From the NCBI GenBank assembly GCA_022478985.1, contig JAKSZP010004182.1, positions 1-64,000 of the forward strand: a stretch of 64,000 bases of DNA. The letters are read 5' to 3'. This DNA comes from Massospora cicadina (taxonomy: Eukaryota; Entomophthoromycota; Entomophthoromycetes; Entomophthorales; Entomophthoraceae). Shown here one piece after another: positions 1 through 11,126 of the stretch. A program made the position numbers and the translations under genes. The notes under the pieces were generated by a model, which saw only the letters and a list, made by a program, of their open reading frames with translations, ran no database searches and had not been told where the DNA came from. Numbering within the stretch: position 1 is the first letter of the stretch; each line of letters opens with the position of its first letter.

Positions 1-99
1 TTTGACACTTGATTCCTCCTCTACTGAATGTGCAAACCTGTTGGGCTTTGTTAATGAGGGTTTAAGGCATTTGGACTTTATTTAAGGGCTTGTTGTTGT

Positions 100-530
100 C
101 AACTTTTATAAGATCCTTTCAGCTCATAGGGTTGCCGTTTCCAACTATTTTAGCAAAAATTTCCTCAATTCTATTTACTAAATAGCTGAGGCAAGCGCAG
201 GGACAGGGAAAGGAATCTTCAGAGGAAGAGCTGTTACCCAGCGCTTGCCTACCACATGTGCTAGATCACTTTGTGTGATGAGAGGAACAGCCTCCCTGTT
301 TAGAACCTTTTCTTTGGGAAATGTAAATACACGGTTTAAGCAGAGGGGATGCTCCCTAGACTTACAATTGCTGCTTGAATGACTTTTGAATAGGCTGAGA
401 GTTGAATAACAATGGAGCGCCAATGAGCCACTAATGTAAAAAGCAACTCAGTAAAAAACCAGGCTGTTGCAGACCCAGGGCCAATGAGCCAGAGCATTGG
501 GAGTTGCAAGACCAGGGAGAAATCCATAAA
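100..530 (-). pseudogene. gag-like fragment of the C/E retrotransposon family (copy G1)
   Basis: The minus strand from about 527 to 178 encodes a peptide containing PLITQSDLAHVVGKRWVTAL. It matches, nearly residue for residue, the gag-like start of element E at 60810 (PLITQGDLAHIVDERWVTAL) and of element C near 54015. Below position 178 the frame is broken, but a stretch like RIEEIFAKI aligns with the ELLQGISEIC part of E. This is a truncated gag fragment with no LTR or pol seen next to it in the window. The family is recognised only by internal comparison. Its role as a structural Gag protein is inferred from its place 5' of a protease in element E. Confidence 0.6.
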
Positions 531-560
531 GGCTTTTACATGACAGGCTAAGTGACTATG

Positions 561-899
561 ATGTGAATTATAGCTAATAATATAAGTGAGACAACCCAGT
601 CAACAAATGGGCTGTGGGGCCACATTGCAGATGTTATAGGGTTTTGGCAAGAAAATTAAGCTTAAATAAATAAATTTGAGCGTGAGAAAGTTTTTAATTA
701 ATTTTAAAAATAAGAGAATCAACTGTCATTTTTATCAGTAATTTATGACTGCTTTTTAGAAGATCAATTTGGGGAATACCTTAGGAAAGCGCATGATTGG
801 GGCCCTTGAGATTTGGCCTAACCCAGTGAACTTTGATCAAGGGGGAAATAAACCTAATTTGAATTAACTTTGAAAGTATCAGCACTTGGTTAAGTCAAT
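561..899. other. Non-coding interval between two gag fragments
   Basis: AT-rich sequence with no frame I can recognise. It probably contains decayed remains of the same element as its neighbours. Confidence 0.3.
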
Positions 900-1665
900 G
901 TTGATTCATCCACGGATTTCTGAATTGCTGATTTCCTTCAGTTCTGATGACTAGAGTGATGGCGTATTACCTGATGGGAAGTGGGAACCTCCCAAGGTCA
1001 TCCAATATAGGGGTAATCCCATGAGGTCAGGAATGGGTTTGGGGAGCCCAACCCACCCGCACCTGGTCACTCTGGCACCCATTTGACCAAGTGATAAATG
1101 TTGTATAAGGATTTTGGTGCTTTTAAAGAGGGTTTCATACTAAAGCAACATCTTCTAATGGCCTGATGCCATCAGAGACCTCTACTGAAGATTTGACATT
1201 AGATGCTTTATTTATCAAAGGTACACGTCCATTGGGCCTTGTTCCCAATTATTAGTGCTCTTGGTTCTTGATTCCAAATGATTGTTGCCCTTGACTTTAT
1301 TTGAACTTTTTCCATAAAAATGCTGACTCTCCAATAGCTCAGCACAAATCCCCTTAATTCATAGTATTAATTCATCCAAACTTAATACTGGGATGGGTGG
1401 CGGGGTCCTTGAAGGGTGAGCTGTTATCCATCGAGACATTACCACATAGCGATGTTACCATGGGAGATGAGAGAATCAGCTGGCCTTCTTAAACCCTTTT
1501 TTGATGGAAATGGGTGTGCCACCCAGTCCAAATGAACTGGGCGCTCCTCTGAACTTACACTTGGGTACCACTTTTTCTTGAAGTTTCTTGCAGTCCAGGA
1601 GGACCCAGAGTGCCATTAGTTTGGGGAGTTGCCATAAGGTCCAGGATATGTAAGAAGGCATCTAC
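900..1665 (-). pseudogene. gag-like fragment of the C/E family (copy G2)
   Basis: On the minus strand 1661-1476 is open (61 codons) and aligns with the N-terminal part of copy G1 (CKFRG against CKSRE). Just downstream, 1490-1390 carries in broken frames the pieces ADSLISH and RWITAHPSRTPPPIPVL, which match the PLITQGDLAH...RWVTALPL block. Further on, 1100-950 resembles on the minus strand element E 61200-61320 at DNA level. The spacing between the two blocks, about 390 bases, matches E (about 380). It is therefore a collinear, frameshifted copy lying in tandem orientation with G1. No LTR is recognised. Confidence 0.5.
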
Positions 1666-4600
1666 ATCTGAGGGTCTCATGGGTCTTGTCATCCTTCTAG
1701 TTATTAAAATGACTGACGAAAGCTTCTCCAGCCTTGCTAAATCGTTAGTTCAAGTTTTTTTAACATTTAAAGTTGTCTCATAGTCTTGAAAGTAGCTTGA
1801 TATGGCTAGTTATAGGCCTCAGCAGTTTATAATATTTAACTAAGTGTTAACTTGTTCTTATATAAGCGTGAAGATGCAATAAACAAATGGTAAGTTGCTG
1901 TCACACTTCAAAATAGGTAAGTGATTATCTAAGATTACCTCATTATTTTCCAAACTGAAGAATAATGAGAGTTGTAAAAAGTCAATATTGTTGGTGTGGA
2001 AAACAATGATGGATTCTTAAAACATAGCATCTCCTGATGATGCACACCTAATATCTATTAAATGCAATACTGTGAAGTGTAAAAAGTGCTATAGATAACA
2101 TTATATACTGTTTTGATTCTGTTTTGGACAAATTAGAAAATTAATTATAGGTCTTCATTAATGGGGCACCAGTGATGTTCAAGATTGACTTGACCATCTC
2201 CCCAGGGTGGTATAATCCTTCAATCAAGTGTCCAATAGTGGTTGTAACGTTGTATTCTGGATTTAATAAACATTTATGTCAATATCAGGAAGAAGGCACA
2301 TTTTAATGCTAAGATTTGTTTTCTTTGTATTTTAGAGACACCACTGTGGTTTGGTATTCGTTTATCCATTGGATATAGATCTGTATCATTGTAATTTAAA
2401 AACTCTTAGCTAATATTTTTGTCTATGAAGATGAAGTTCTTTAGGATAACTTGGAAGCTCCTTGTAGGATAACAGCTTCTGTTGGGCTGCCACAACAGTA
2501 GATTGAGTGCATGACTTTATCTATCTGCTTTATTATTTACAATTTGTTTGAAATCACAGCCTGTCAAAAGTACTTGAGTAGAGATATAATTTAGGATCTT
2601 ATAGATAAGTTATCCTGTATTTAATGATATAAGTTATTTTTATAAAACTTTAAATATTTACAAGTTTGGTGAGAGCATTGATGCAATGAGTGCCAACAAT
2701 CCTTTTAATCAGATTCTTTTACCTTTTCATGAGGTAAGATTGTTAACTTTAAATTAGGTTAAAGTCCTTAAGGGATTATCCTCTGGTCTAGGAAAGGCTA
2801 CGCCCACCGCTCCTGGAGCTATCCCTGGCAACTTGTTAGTAGTTTTTGAGATGATTATGTCCAACTCAAGTTCGATTAATTTGTATGTGCATCAAATTCT
2901 TACAGATCATTGAAGTTTTAATTAGGAAAGCATTATCCAAAAATATGTCTTAGGGTGGGAGTTAAATTCTATTTAGCTATATGATATGATTCTAAAAAAT
3001 TATTTAAGGCATATATATTATATTTATTATAATGAAGCTTGACTAACAATATAGGCTGATCTCCAATTTAGTTATGCTGAAATATTAACATCAACTTAGA
3101 AACCAGAAAAGTATCATACCATATTTGACTTTTAAATGACTAATCAGTAGATGACAGAGATTTATGGTTTATAAATTATAGACATGGCTAATAACAGATT
3201 AGCTCTTAAGACATAAAGGTATAGATTTTGTCATTTATTATTATAGAGATTAAACGCCTTCATATATATAGGTAGTCTACATGTTCCTAATCTCGAGTAA
3301 AATTACTTTTAGTTTGGCGTTACAAGAAAGTTATCCAAACAATTATCTCTTTATATGCTATCAATAAAGCCTTACTCTTTTTATACTCTCTAACGGGTAT
3401 ATCTATAACTTAGCTTGTCATAAATGCAAATTAAATATAAATTATATTATCTTTATTATTAAAACTAAAAATCTAACAAATTTTATTATATGATAAAAAC
3501 TCAAATATAGCAGAAACTCATATTATTATGTTAAACACTTTCTTACAGCTTAATGCTGCATTAATTAATCTAATGGTTCTCACTAAGGTTGTGATTTGAA
3601 AGTAAAAAAAGGGTTATTTTTTTTGGTATCTTCTTTGTAGTGCATATCAGAAGAAAAAATATCATCAGGCTATTGTTAATCTGATATTATCTTGTATAAG
3701 CTTTAATCAAAATAAAAGTTTCAAATATAACCTCTAATGTCAAGATTATTCATATATATGTCTAAACTTTATTACTTTAGGAACATTGTCCAGCAATTCT
3801 ATATACGTTAGTTTGCCATTACTCTACTATTTTTATTTTAATAAAAATTATATAGGAGGGATATACACAAGTAAAGGCAGAATTTAAATTAATTTAAGAT
3901 ATATAGAAGTTTAAGCGTTATTAAAATAATAAATGTGAGCATCAGTTTAGTTTAAATCTAAGCTGATTTAGACTTAACATATGTTATCCAAAGTATTAGT
4001 TTATAAGGATGCTTCAGCTGAAATTCAATCAGCACAGTATTTCTTGCAAAACAGTGCTAAAATTTTGGGTATGGCAGAACCCCCAAGTATGAATAACACC
4101 TGCACTGCATATCAATATTAAAATGTGCTGCAACTATTAATAAAACTTTTTATAATAAATATAGGAGTTCAGTTAAAAGCCATTTTTGCGATTAATTAAA
4201 ATCCTTAAGTGAAAGTTTAATGTAAACAGTGGCAATGTAAGTATTTAGGGGTATAGGTCATCGAGTTTGTAGTTGTAAATTGAATATAGAACGTAATTTA
4301 TTTATAAACTTTTTAGCCAACTAAATAATAGGAGCTATTTACTAACCTTGTCAGTCTCATGAATATATTGTCTATTACAAAAAATGTAATATTAAAATTT
4401 GCGATAATAGACTATTTATTGGAGACATAATATCTTATATACTATAATAATTGTAAGCCACCAGAACAGAGTATAACAGTTTTCAAGTCTACATAATTGA
4501 GATGAGTTGATATATGAGAAAGTTATCTTTTTTTACTTAAAATTCTTGGTAAAAATATAATATAAAGGTAGCAAGATGTTATTTATTAGGTCTTACATCA

Positions 4601-5132
4601 TTTACCATACTATCAATAGATATTGACAATAAGAGAATAAAATGGAGTATTGAGTTTCTGAACAAGTTTATCTATAAGAAGATCATATATAACTACCCTT
4701 GCTTGGGAGGTGCAGATGCCACAAAATGACAATGATACTTCAATTAAGCTTAGAACTTAAGCAATATGTGTAACTCTGACATGTAGTAATGTCCTATGTT
4801 ACTATGTTTAGTTTAGTTTATAAATATGACAAATAAAACTTTATCTTAAAATAGAAAGCCAGAGTTACAATATAAAAGCTTAAAGCTTATGTAGGTTGGT
4901 GCACATATATTAGTATTTTACTAGGCACAACCTTAAGAAGTTTATGAAAAGTGATCCTTTAAATCTATACTATTTAAAGCTATAATATGCTGAATAATCT
5001 ATGAACTTTAATTTAGAGTCTGTTTGCTTAAAAATTTTAATTTTTACTAAGCTATACCTGTACCTTTTGTAGTGAGAAGGAAAACACCCAATCAGGTTCT
5101 TTACAACAAGGGCGTATAATTATAAGATAATT
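1666..5132. other. AT-rich interval without recognisable gene
   Basis: No open frame of note and no recognisable transposon domain on either strand. The base composition is strongly AT. It is probably old, eroded repeat DNA. Confidence 0.4.
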
Positions 5133-5178
5133 AACATACCCCTGTTCCATCTAGTACTAAAAAAAACATACCCCTGTT
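5133..5178 (+). repeat. Minute A-tailed insertion flanked by 14-bp direct repeats
   Basis: The 14-mer AACATACCCCTGTT occurs at 5133-5146 and again at 5165-5178. The 18 bases between them end in a run of A. This is the layout of a target-primed retrotransposition event truncated almost to its tail. A chance or slippage duplication cannot be excluded. Confidence 0.45.
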
Positions 5179-5539
5179 AAGCAATGTATTATTCTACACT
5201 TGAATCTCTAACCTAAATAGATTGAGTAAAACGCTTAATCAGTAAGCCATTATACTAATAAGTGGATCAGTAATCTTGTTCAAAATTTATAGACTAAAAT
5301 AATAGCTTATAAAGAATTAGTATGTCACAATATATATGATTTATTCATCTGTTATATGTCAAATGAAAGGTTTTTAACGAATAACGGAGACCATGTGATT
5401 GTAGAGATGATAAGTGAGTTTTTTAAATGAAGATCAGACCAACGTTGAGCCATTCTCACTTAATGTTTGACTAAACGAGAATCTAAATAGCTATTATGTT
5501 TAAAAACAATTTCCTATTTTAGTTAAAGGCCTTTAACTT

Positions 5540-5669
5540 AAGGGTGGTTAGCTGAGCAGGTAAAACTGCTTCCACCCTACGTGCAGGTTTTGAGTTCGAA
5601 ACCTGCACTGGCTAGAAAAATTCTCAGTGTGGTATATTTGTCCCAAGGTCGACCCACCTCAAATATTTT
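5540..5669 (+). mobile_element. tRNA-derived SINE (family 1), structurally complete
   Basis: A 130-bp body is flanked by perfect 17-bp direct repeats TTAAAGGCCTTTAACTT at 5523-5539 and 5670-5686. An RNA polymerase III A box (TAGCTGAGCAGG, 5549-5560) is followed about 45 bases later by a B box (AGTTCGAAACC, 5593-5603), the spacing found in tRNA-derived promoters. The 3' part ends in a short AT-rich tail. It does not fold as a proper tRNA: the B-box arm is extended to an 8-bp inverted repeat (GCAGGTTT/AAACCTGC). The tail section recurs in the copy at 47660-47790. SINEs encode no protein and use LINE enzymes in trans. The perfect duplication suggests a fairly young insertion. Confidence 0.85.
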
Positions 5670-5686
5670 TTAAAGGCCTTTAACTT

Positions 5687-6102
5687 GTCTGCAAAGTATT
5701 ATATGCACAAAGATAATAGAAATCTCCTTCAAACTTTTGAGAAAGCTTTCCCTACATTTGGCATGATTCCCAGAATGTACTGTCATATAGCATAACCTAT
5801 ACATGTCCTCAAATTTTAACAAATTAAGCCGTAGTCATAACAGTTCTCGCACTCTTTTCTCTAATAATAATCTGCAGCAATCTTTCCTTAACAGTAATTT
5901 TACATTAATGTGATATCTGCCACTAAAAACTTAATGATTATACAACCTTTGAAGGTATTAATTATAAAAAAACCAGCTTAAATACTAAGTCTACTGAAAG
6001 TATTATATTAAAATAAACTTGAAGAATAACTTTTTAATTTTAGGACTTATTTATGTCAACCTAAGGATGCAACTTAATTGATGGCAAAAATTAAACTTTC
6101 AC
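5687..6102. other. AT-rich interval between the SINE and element Z
   Basis: Nothing recognisable on either strand. Confidence 0.35.
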
Positions 6103-7433
6103 CAAAGTGGTCTGATCACTAAGAGAGTGATAATTGAGAGGTTGAGCCACTTGCAATAAGGTATTTATTTTTACTGAGTGCATCTCCAAGCAGTTTAAAA
6201 AACAGTTATGTTACATTTGACTTTTACTAATAGTTCAAGTGTGTCCAACCATGTTGAAGCCTAAAATATGCAATGGGGGATATTTCTAAGCACACCAGAA
6301 ATTCTGTCAAATTCTGCTGATAACAACAAAGGTTACTTTTTTCTTTTTTTAAAGATTCAGCAGTAGCAGGAACCACCCTGCATGAAACCCACCCAAATCT
6401 TCCTTTTTAACTCCATATCATCAATTAATTGATTAATGATAAGAGGGGATGGAGGAAATTATATTCGTCCTATCCAGAACAGGTTTTGAACCTGTTACAG
6501 CATTTTTACCCCACCTTAGCTTGTGGTTAAAGGTGTGTGCAACTATAGCTGGTGATAAGAACAAAGGTTAGTAAAAACCTTTGGAAGTGTTTTCAGCTTT
6601 GGTAATGTCTGCACTAAATAAAACAACAATAAAGGGAGACTTGTGAAAAGTAGCTATATTTAATATAGATTTATGTAATATATATAGTAACAAAGGATCT
6701 GAGGTACTTAAAATTGTTTGATGAATATAAAACAATTTGTTCTAAAAGCCAATTTTGTACCTTTACCTTAGAATCAGGGTTGGCAGAGTATAATTCCTTG
6801 ATTTTCTCAGATCTTATAAGTTTCTTCCACAGACTATACTGTGAAGCTCATGCTTATTTGAAAATTGTGGCTGATTTACTGAGCATTCTGTGGCTAATAT
6901 TGTTCCCTTGACTTCAGTTGCTCTTGAAACTGCATGTGTATTTTGATTGTCTCAATAAATAGAGTTTTTGAATTTAAATTGCTTCCCAATATGGCAATAT
7001 ACTCATTACTTGGAGGTGTACAACCAGGGCAAACATCTTCAGATAGAGATTAATAAGTTTCTAATTAGCATTAAAACCCAAAGGTATAAAAGGGGATTCT
7101 TTGATGCATCATTTGTGGCATCATAATTATACTTTTTGGTAGGTACTTAATTTTGGTATGTCATCTGATGTCATGGTAACCAGGTGTTAAATTCTTGCAG
7201 TAGTCAGGGGTATATAAAGGCCTTTTTTTGTCAGGAATTATAGAAAGATTGAAGACTTTAAAAGTGGTTTTGGATTTTGCATATTATTTCAAATACTGGC
7301 TGAGGTAGATGAGACTCAATCATTATTTTGGCCATCTATAAATTACTACCAGTACTAGTAAAAAGTATTACAGAATTTTTTGTAAGTCTTTCCATAGTTC
7401 AAGAAATTCACTCCATTAGGTGAGCTTTTTTCA
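6103..7433 (-). repeat. 3' LTR of element Z, interrupted by a SINE
   Basis: It aligns with 34762-35865. Shared blocks include GTTGAGCCACTTG near the left end, TCAGGGTTGGC at about 6776 and GAGCTTTTTTCA at the right end. It is 1331 bp long. Removing the SINE and one copy of its target duplication leaves about 1096 bp, against 1104 bp in the partner. The terminal TG is degraded on the left side. Confidence 0.7.
6336..6559 (-). mobile_element. tRNA-derived SINE (family 2), copy 1, inside the LTR of Z
   Basis: Flanked by 11-bp direct repeats AACAAAGGTTA (6325-6335 and 6560-6570). On the minus strand a B-box-like GGTTCAAAACC lies at 6492-6482, and an A-box-like AAGCTAAGGTGG lies upstream of it, at about 6522-6511. 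The same sequence in the same orientation recurs at 38618-38838. The insertion post-dates the LTR it sits in. Confidence 0.75.
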
Positions 7434-7452
7434 ACTTTCCCTCCCCAAAATG
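7434..7452 (-). other. Polypurine tract of element Z
   Basis: On the minus strand a run of purines (GGGGAGGGAAAG) directly abuts the start of the 3' LTR. This is the expected plus-strand primer of an LTR element and it fixes the orientation and boundary. Confidence 0.65.
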
Positions 7453-7779
7453 AGACCTAGGGAAAGAATTCAGATGCCGCACGTTGACTTATTTATATAT
7501 TATATTTGTGGTGTTGTTTTTTATATAGTATTCAGTTTCTATTCTTATGACAATAGCTGCAGGTCCTGTACAGACTGTATGTAACTTCTCAAGTTATCAT
7601 CCTTACATATGGTAAAGCATCACTTTCTGTCCCACCTCAAAAATGAAAACTTATAATATTTTAGTCATATACATGGTACTCTCCTTAAGTGACTTCATAA
7701 TGTATCTGCTGAGTTCAGCTGAATTTTTATTAACGCCTCTACTAGATCTTCTTGGTATCTGCTGGGGGTATAATCTTCC

Positions 7780-8470
7780 TATCTGCGTCAACCACTGAAG
7801 CTGATCATATTGGTAGAGTGGCTTCTATTACATACAGCGTTTCAAATGTTGACATACCAATAGTTCTGTGATAACTCAACTGATAAGCAGATAGAGATGA
7901 TTTCAACAAGGTGTCATATATTAATTCATGGTTATCTGAAGTTTTTTAGTTTAAGACAAGAATTACGTCTACTCTTCCCACACTTCTATTGCTCAAAAAT
8001 TTGTATGTCATGGTGAATTTCTGCTTGATTCCCACTAAGCACATCAGTTGTCTCACAACATCAAAAATAAAGATTCGTCTATTTTCAGAAAGTAGTATTT
8101 GGAGGGCACCCATGGATAATAATAACTTGATAAAAAAAGAATCTCACAGTAACTCTGGAGGTAAACGCCATGGCTGCAATTGCTTCTACCCACTTATGAA
8201 ATAATCTATTGCAACAAAGATAAACCAATTCCCATTGGATGATTTAAAAAAATCCTACAAAGTCAATATAAGCCTTGTAGAGGGTGCACTTAGGGACAGA
8301 CTGAAACTTAAGCTTTTTAAGAGTGGCTTTTATTGAGCACAATCAATACAGAGCTCCAGAGCCTGACTGGTATTGTCCGACATTGCCTTCAAGTAGAATA
8401 TCTCCCTGAGATACTGGTATGTCTTCTGTAGCCTACACATGGCCTAATTGACAGTTACTTCCAAGTTTAT
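7780..8470 (-). pseudogene. Element Z integrase, decayed
   Basis: The minus strand encodes, in shifting frames, an integrase zinc-finger remnant (YQYLREIFYLKAM followed by CIDCAQ, the CxxC half of HHCC). After it comes a core-like piece WVEAIAAMAF and then VIIIHGCPPN, where gypsy integrases have the conserved HGxP block. Several stops and frameshifts separate the pieces. The stretch down to the polypurine tract (7453-7780) shows no domain and is probably the degraded integrase C-terminus plus untranslated region. Integrase would have inserted the cDNA into chromosomal DNA; this copy cannot be functional. Confidence 0.6.
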
Positions 8471-8849
8471 CGCCTTTTTTCTTAAGCTTTAATTATGATA
8501 ACCATTTCACTTGTACTAGTTTCTATTTTTTTGTCCTTATGTGAGCCTCATTTCTCTTAAACAGTTCTTCAGAATCTTCTTTACTGTATCAATTTATTTT
8601 TCCCATTACTCATCTGATCTTACAATTAGTAATAATTATAGTACTCTTGTAGGCTTGCAAGTAGAAAGTGGATAATAACAACAGCCATCCACGTTCATGT
8701 ACTTCTTTCCTGCATGGTATAAGATTATAAAGCTGTAACTTCTCAGACAAAAAGCCCATGTTACAATTCTTCCATCCAGCCTTTCTGTTCATCAACTAAT
8801 TTGGTTAGGAAAATATGTAACTACCTTGGAGTGTATACTGAAAATATAA

Positions 8850-9350
8850 GATTAGAAGTGGCGTATGTCTCATATCACAGTTAGGCACTCACTTTCTGTG
8901 ATATTGTAATTGAGCTCTTATTTAATTAATGTCTTTTAGTTATCTCTATAGGGTAATATACTACTTCTTTTTCAAATAAGCTAAGATGGCAACCATACCC
9001 ACTTTGCTGTTGTTAGTGTATACATAAAAGGTCTTTGACAAATCAGTTATATCAGAATTGGGAATTTCTTTAGTTTTTGCTTGAGATGTTTGAAAGCATC
9101 TTATTGCTATTGTTCTCAATTGAACTGTGCTTCTTTATCAAGAAGGTATGGGAATATCTTGGCAATGTCTGTGAAGTTTGGCACAAAATTGGTAATAGTA
9201 TCTACCATGACCAAGGACTCTTGAGCATCTCTCATGCACTTATTAACCTCACTTTAGAAATAGCTTTGACCTCTTTTAGGTTATGGTTAATTCCTTTTTA
9301 ATTCAATTCATAGCCAAGGAATTCTAACTGGCTCTACAATAAAAGCACTG
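8850..9350 (-). pseudogene. Element Z end of RT and RNase H, decayed
   Basis: The minus strand carries FAKIFPYLLDKEAQF followed by AFKHLKQKLKKFPIL, the typical connection between gypsy RT and RNase H. Next comes FYVYTNNSKVGMVAIL at the place of the FxxETDAS...GAVL block. The catalytic DAS position reads NNS, so the first RNase H aspartate appears lost. Frames shift more than once. Confidence 0.55.
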
Positions 9351-9499
9351 GATACTCTTTATCTTAATTTGTTCTCTCTCAGGTGGATAAAACTTTCTTC
9401 AGGTGGACCAGATGATCATTGAATGACTTTCTTAACTCCATGATGTCTAAGTATATGAGCGCATTTAACTTATTTAAATTTCTGATTTAATCCATTACT

Positions 9500-9928
9500 C
9501 TCTGAAATAGAGCTGAGAGTTGCACAAGTTCTGTGGAAACATGTTTGTTCTACAGTCCTTGGCTGAGGTCAGCTTACACTTCTCATGATCTTCTGGTAAC
9601 AGCTCTATCTACCAGTATCTGCTTTACAGGTCCATCGCTGAGAAGTAACATAAACCTACAATTCATAAAAGCTTTGTTGATGCACGGTAGTCATTATGTA
9701 CTTTTTTAGTCAGCTCATTGAGCATTCTGTAATCCAGTATTTGTTGGGTTCCTTACTTTTTAGCACTAGTAGAAGGGATGACGCCCAAGGACTCTTACAG
9801 GGAGTACCAGGCCTGCTTCCTATAGTTGCTGAAACTCTTTTAAGATGCCTCCTTCTTCATTCTTGGATTGGTGATAAGGGTTTGATTGGAGACTTATGCA
9901 ATTGCAGTTTAAAGCTTGTGAACCCCCC
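9500..9928 (-). pseudogene. Element Z reverse transcriptase, decayed
   Basis: On the minus strand the block YFSAMDL, SRYW, IELLPEDHEKC and FPQNLCN follows the same order as the RT palm of elements A, B and D. Upstream, EFQQL and EAGLVLP match the usual linker before gypsy RT. It has in-frame stops (for example immediately after AMDL) and ends abruptly at 9928, where element A is inserted. The upstream part resumes after 24988. Confidence 0.6.
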
Positions 9929-11081
9929 TGTTGGGATTTTTGCCCATATTCCCAGCCTGCTAGATTACCTGGTATCGCTAGGGGAAAATCCCCTAAGGCA
10001 AAGTGAATCAGAAATCAGTTGTCCCAAGTTTCAGAGTAACTACATTTGGGGGATTTTGGGATATTCGCCTGGTCATATCTGTCAGGGATCAATCTGGACG
10101 AATACTTAAGATCTCATCGGGTGGAGTTGCCAATGAAATAGAGGCATCAGATAGTGATTAACTATCAGGTGTACCAATTAGATTGGTCAGGTTTCATCAC
10201 TGACTGATTGGGAATGAATAGCAAGTTGCGAAATGAGTGATGCCACCTGCAACTAGCAAATCAATTGGCTGGTGAGTGACCTGCCTTAATGGGTAATAAG
10301 TCCCATTACCTAAGCAGGTCGCTAGCCAAAATATGGTTGGTTTGCCTGGATTGAGAGGAAAACGTTAGAGACACGTTTTCTGACTCTTTCCATTTGAGGT
10401 CTTGAGGATGTCTAACAACGGAATCCTAGCCAGGATAGGGAAGACCATCGCTGCTGAGACGAGGATGGGTGATTCAATGGCAATAGCTGCTGTTTCATCA
10501 AAGAGGTGTCAACTGATGGCTAAACAGCTGAATTCTCCACTATATATATTCCCTAGGGTTCACTATAATAAAAAACAGCATTTAGTAAAAAAAGAAGATA
10601 ATAAGAGTTATTTAGTTTTAAGTTATCCATTTGGTATATAATTAACCTATCATCAGCTTTAATTGTGCTGTTATGTCTTAAGGATATCATGCTGTGGGCA
10701 ATAATTGGAAGATTCTCAGAGAGAAGAGTAAAATCTGAGCGGGGATCTAGAGAAGAAGGAGCCATAATCAGGGATAGCTGCTGACTGTGTGTTGGGCCAA
10801 AGAGATTGTCACTCGGGTATCTCAGTGAAGATTGGGTGGACAAGAGGAAAGGAACGAATCCCTACAAGTATGACATCACAAGTATTTAATTGAGAATACT
10901 GACTGAGCGTTGGGCTGAAATATAATTAATACTCTGCTATGGATAATAGTCACCATACTATTATTGATTAATAATTCATTCTACTATACAACATGACAAA
11001 GTGCACAAGGAAACTGAACCTGTGCAGTAAAAAGGTTACTAGGTTGCTTGCCAATAACAACCACCAGAGTAAATTTTTACA
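9929..11081 (+). repeat. 5' LTR of element A
   Basis: 1153 bp, starting TGTTGGGATTTTTGCCC and ending TTTTTACA. It pairs with 23838-24988. By eye around a tenth of the bases differ over the first 400, and many differences are CG against TG or CA. It contains a strong palindrome at 10278-10320 that is kept in both copies. Confidence 0.85.
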
Positions 11082-11084
11082 AGT

Positions 11085-11101
11085 TGGTGCTCAATATAGG
11101 G
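11085..11101 (+). other. Primer-binding site of element A
   Basis: TGGTGCTCAATATAGGG begins three bases after the LTR end. It resembles the sites of B, D and Z, so the same tRNA type is the likely primer. The complement ends in CCA. Confidence 0.65.
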
Positions 11102-11126
11102 GTAGTTGAGTGAAGAATCTATAAGA

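Noticed and set aside
5540..5615. A functional tRNA gene on the plus strand
   Set aside because: A and B boxes are present, but the acceptor and anticodon arms do not form and the T arm is an 8-bp extended stem. The unit is flanked by target duplications and has a related copy, so a SINE explains it.
9696..10109. A 137-codon plus-strand frame as a gene
   Set aside because: It runs over the junction of Z and the 5' LTR of A, and the minus strand of its first part is the RT of Z. It is a chance frame.
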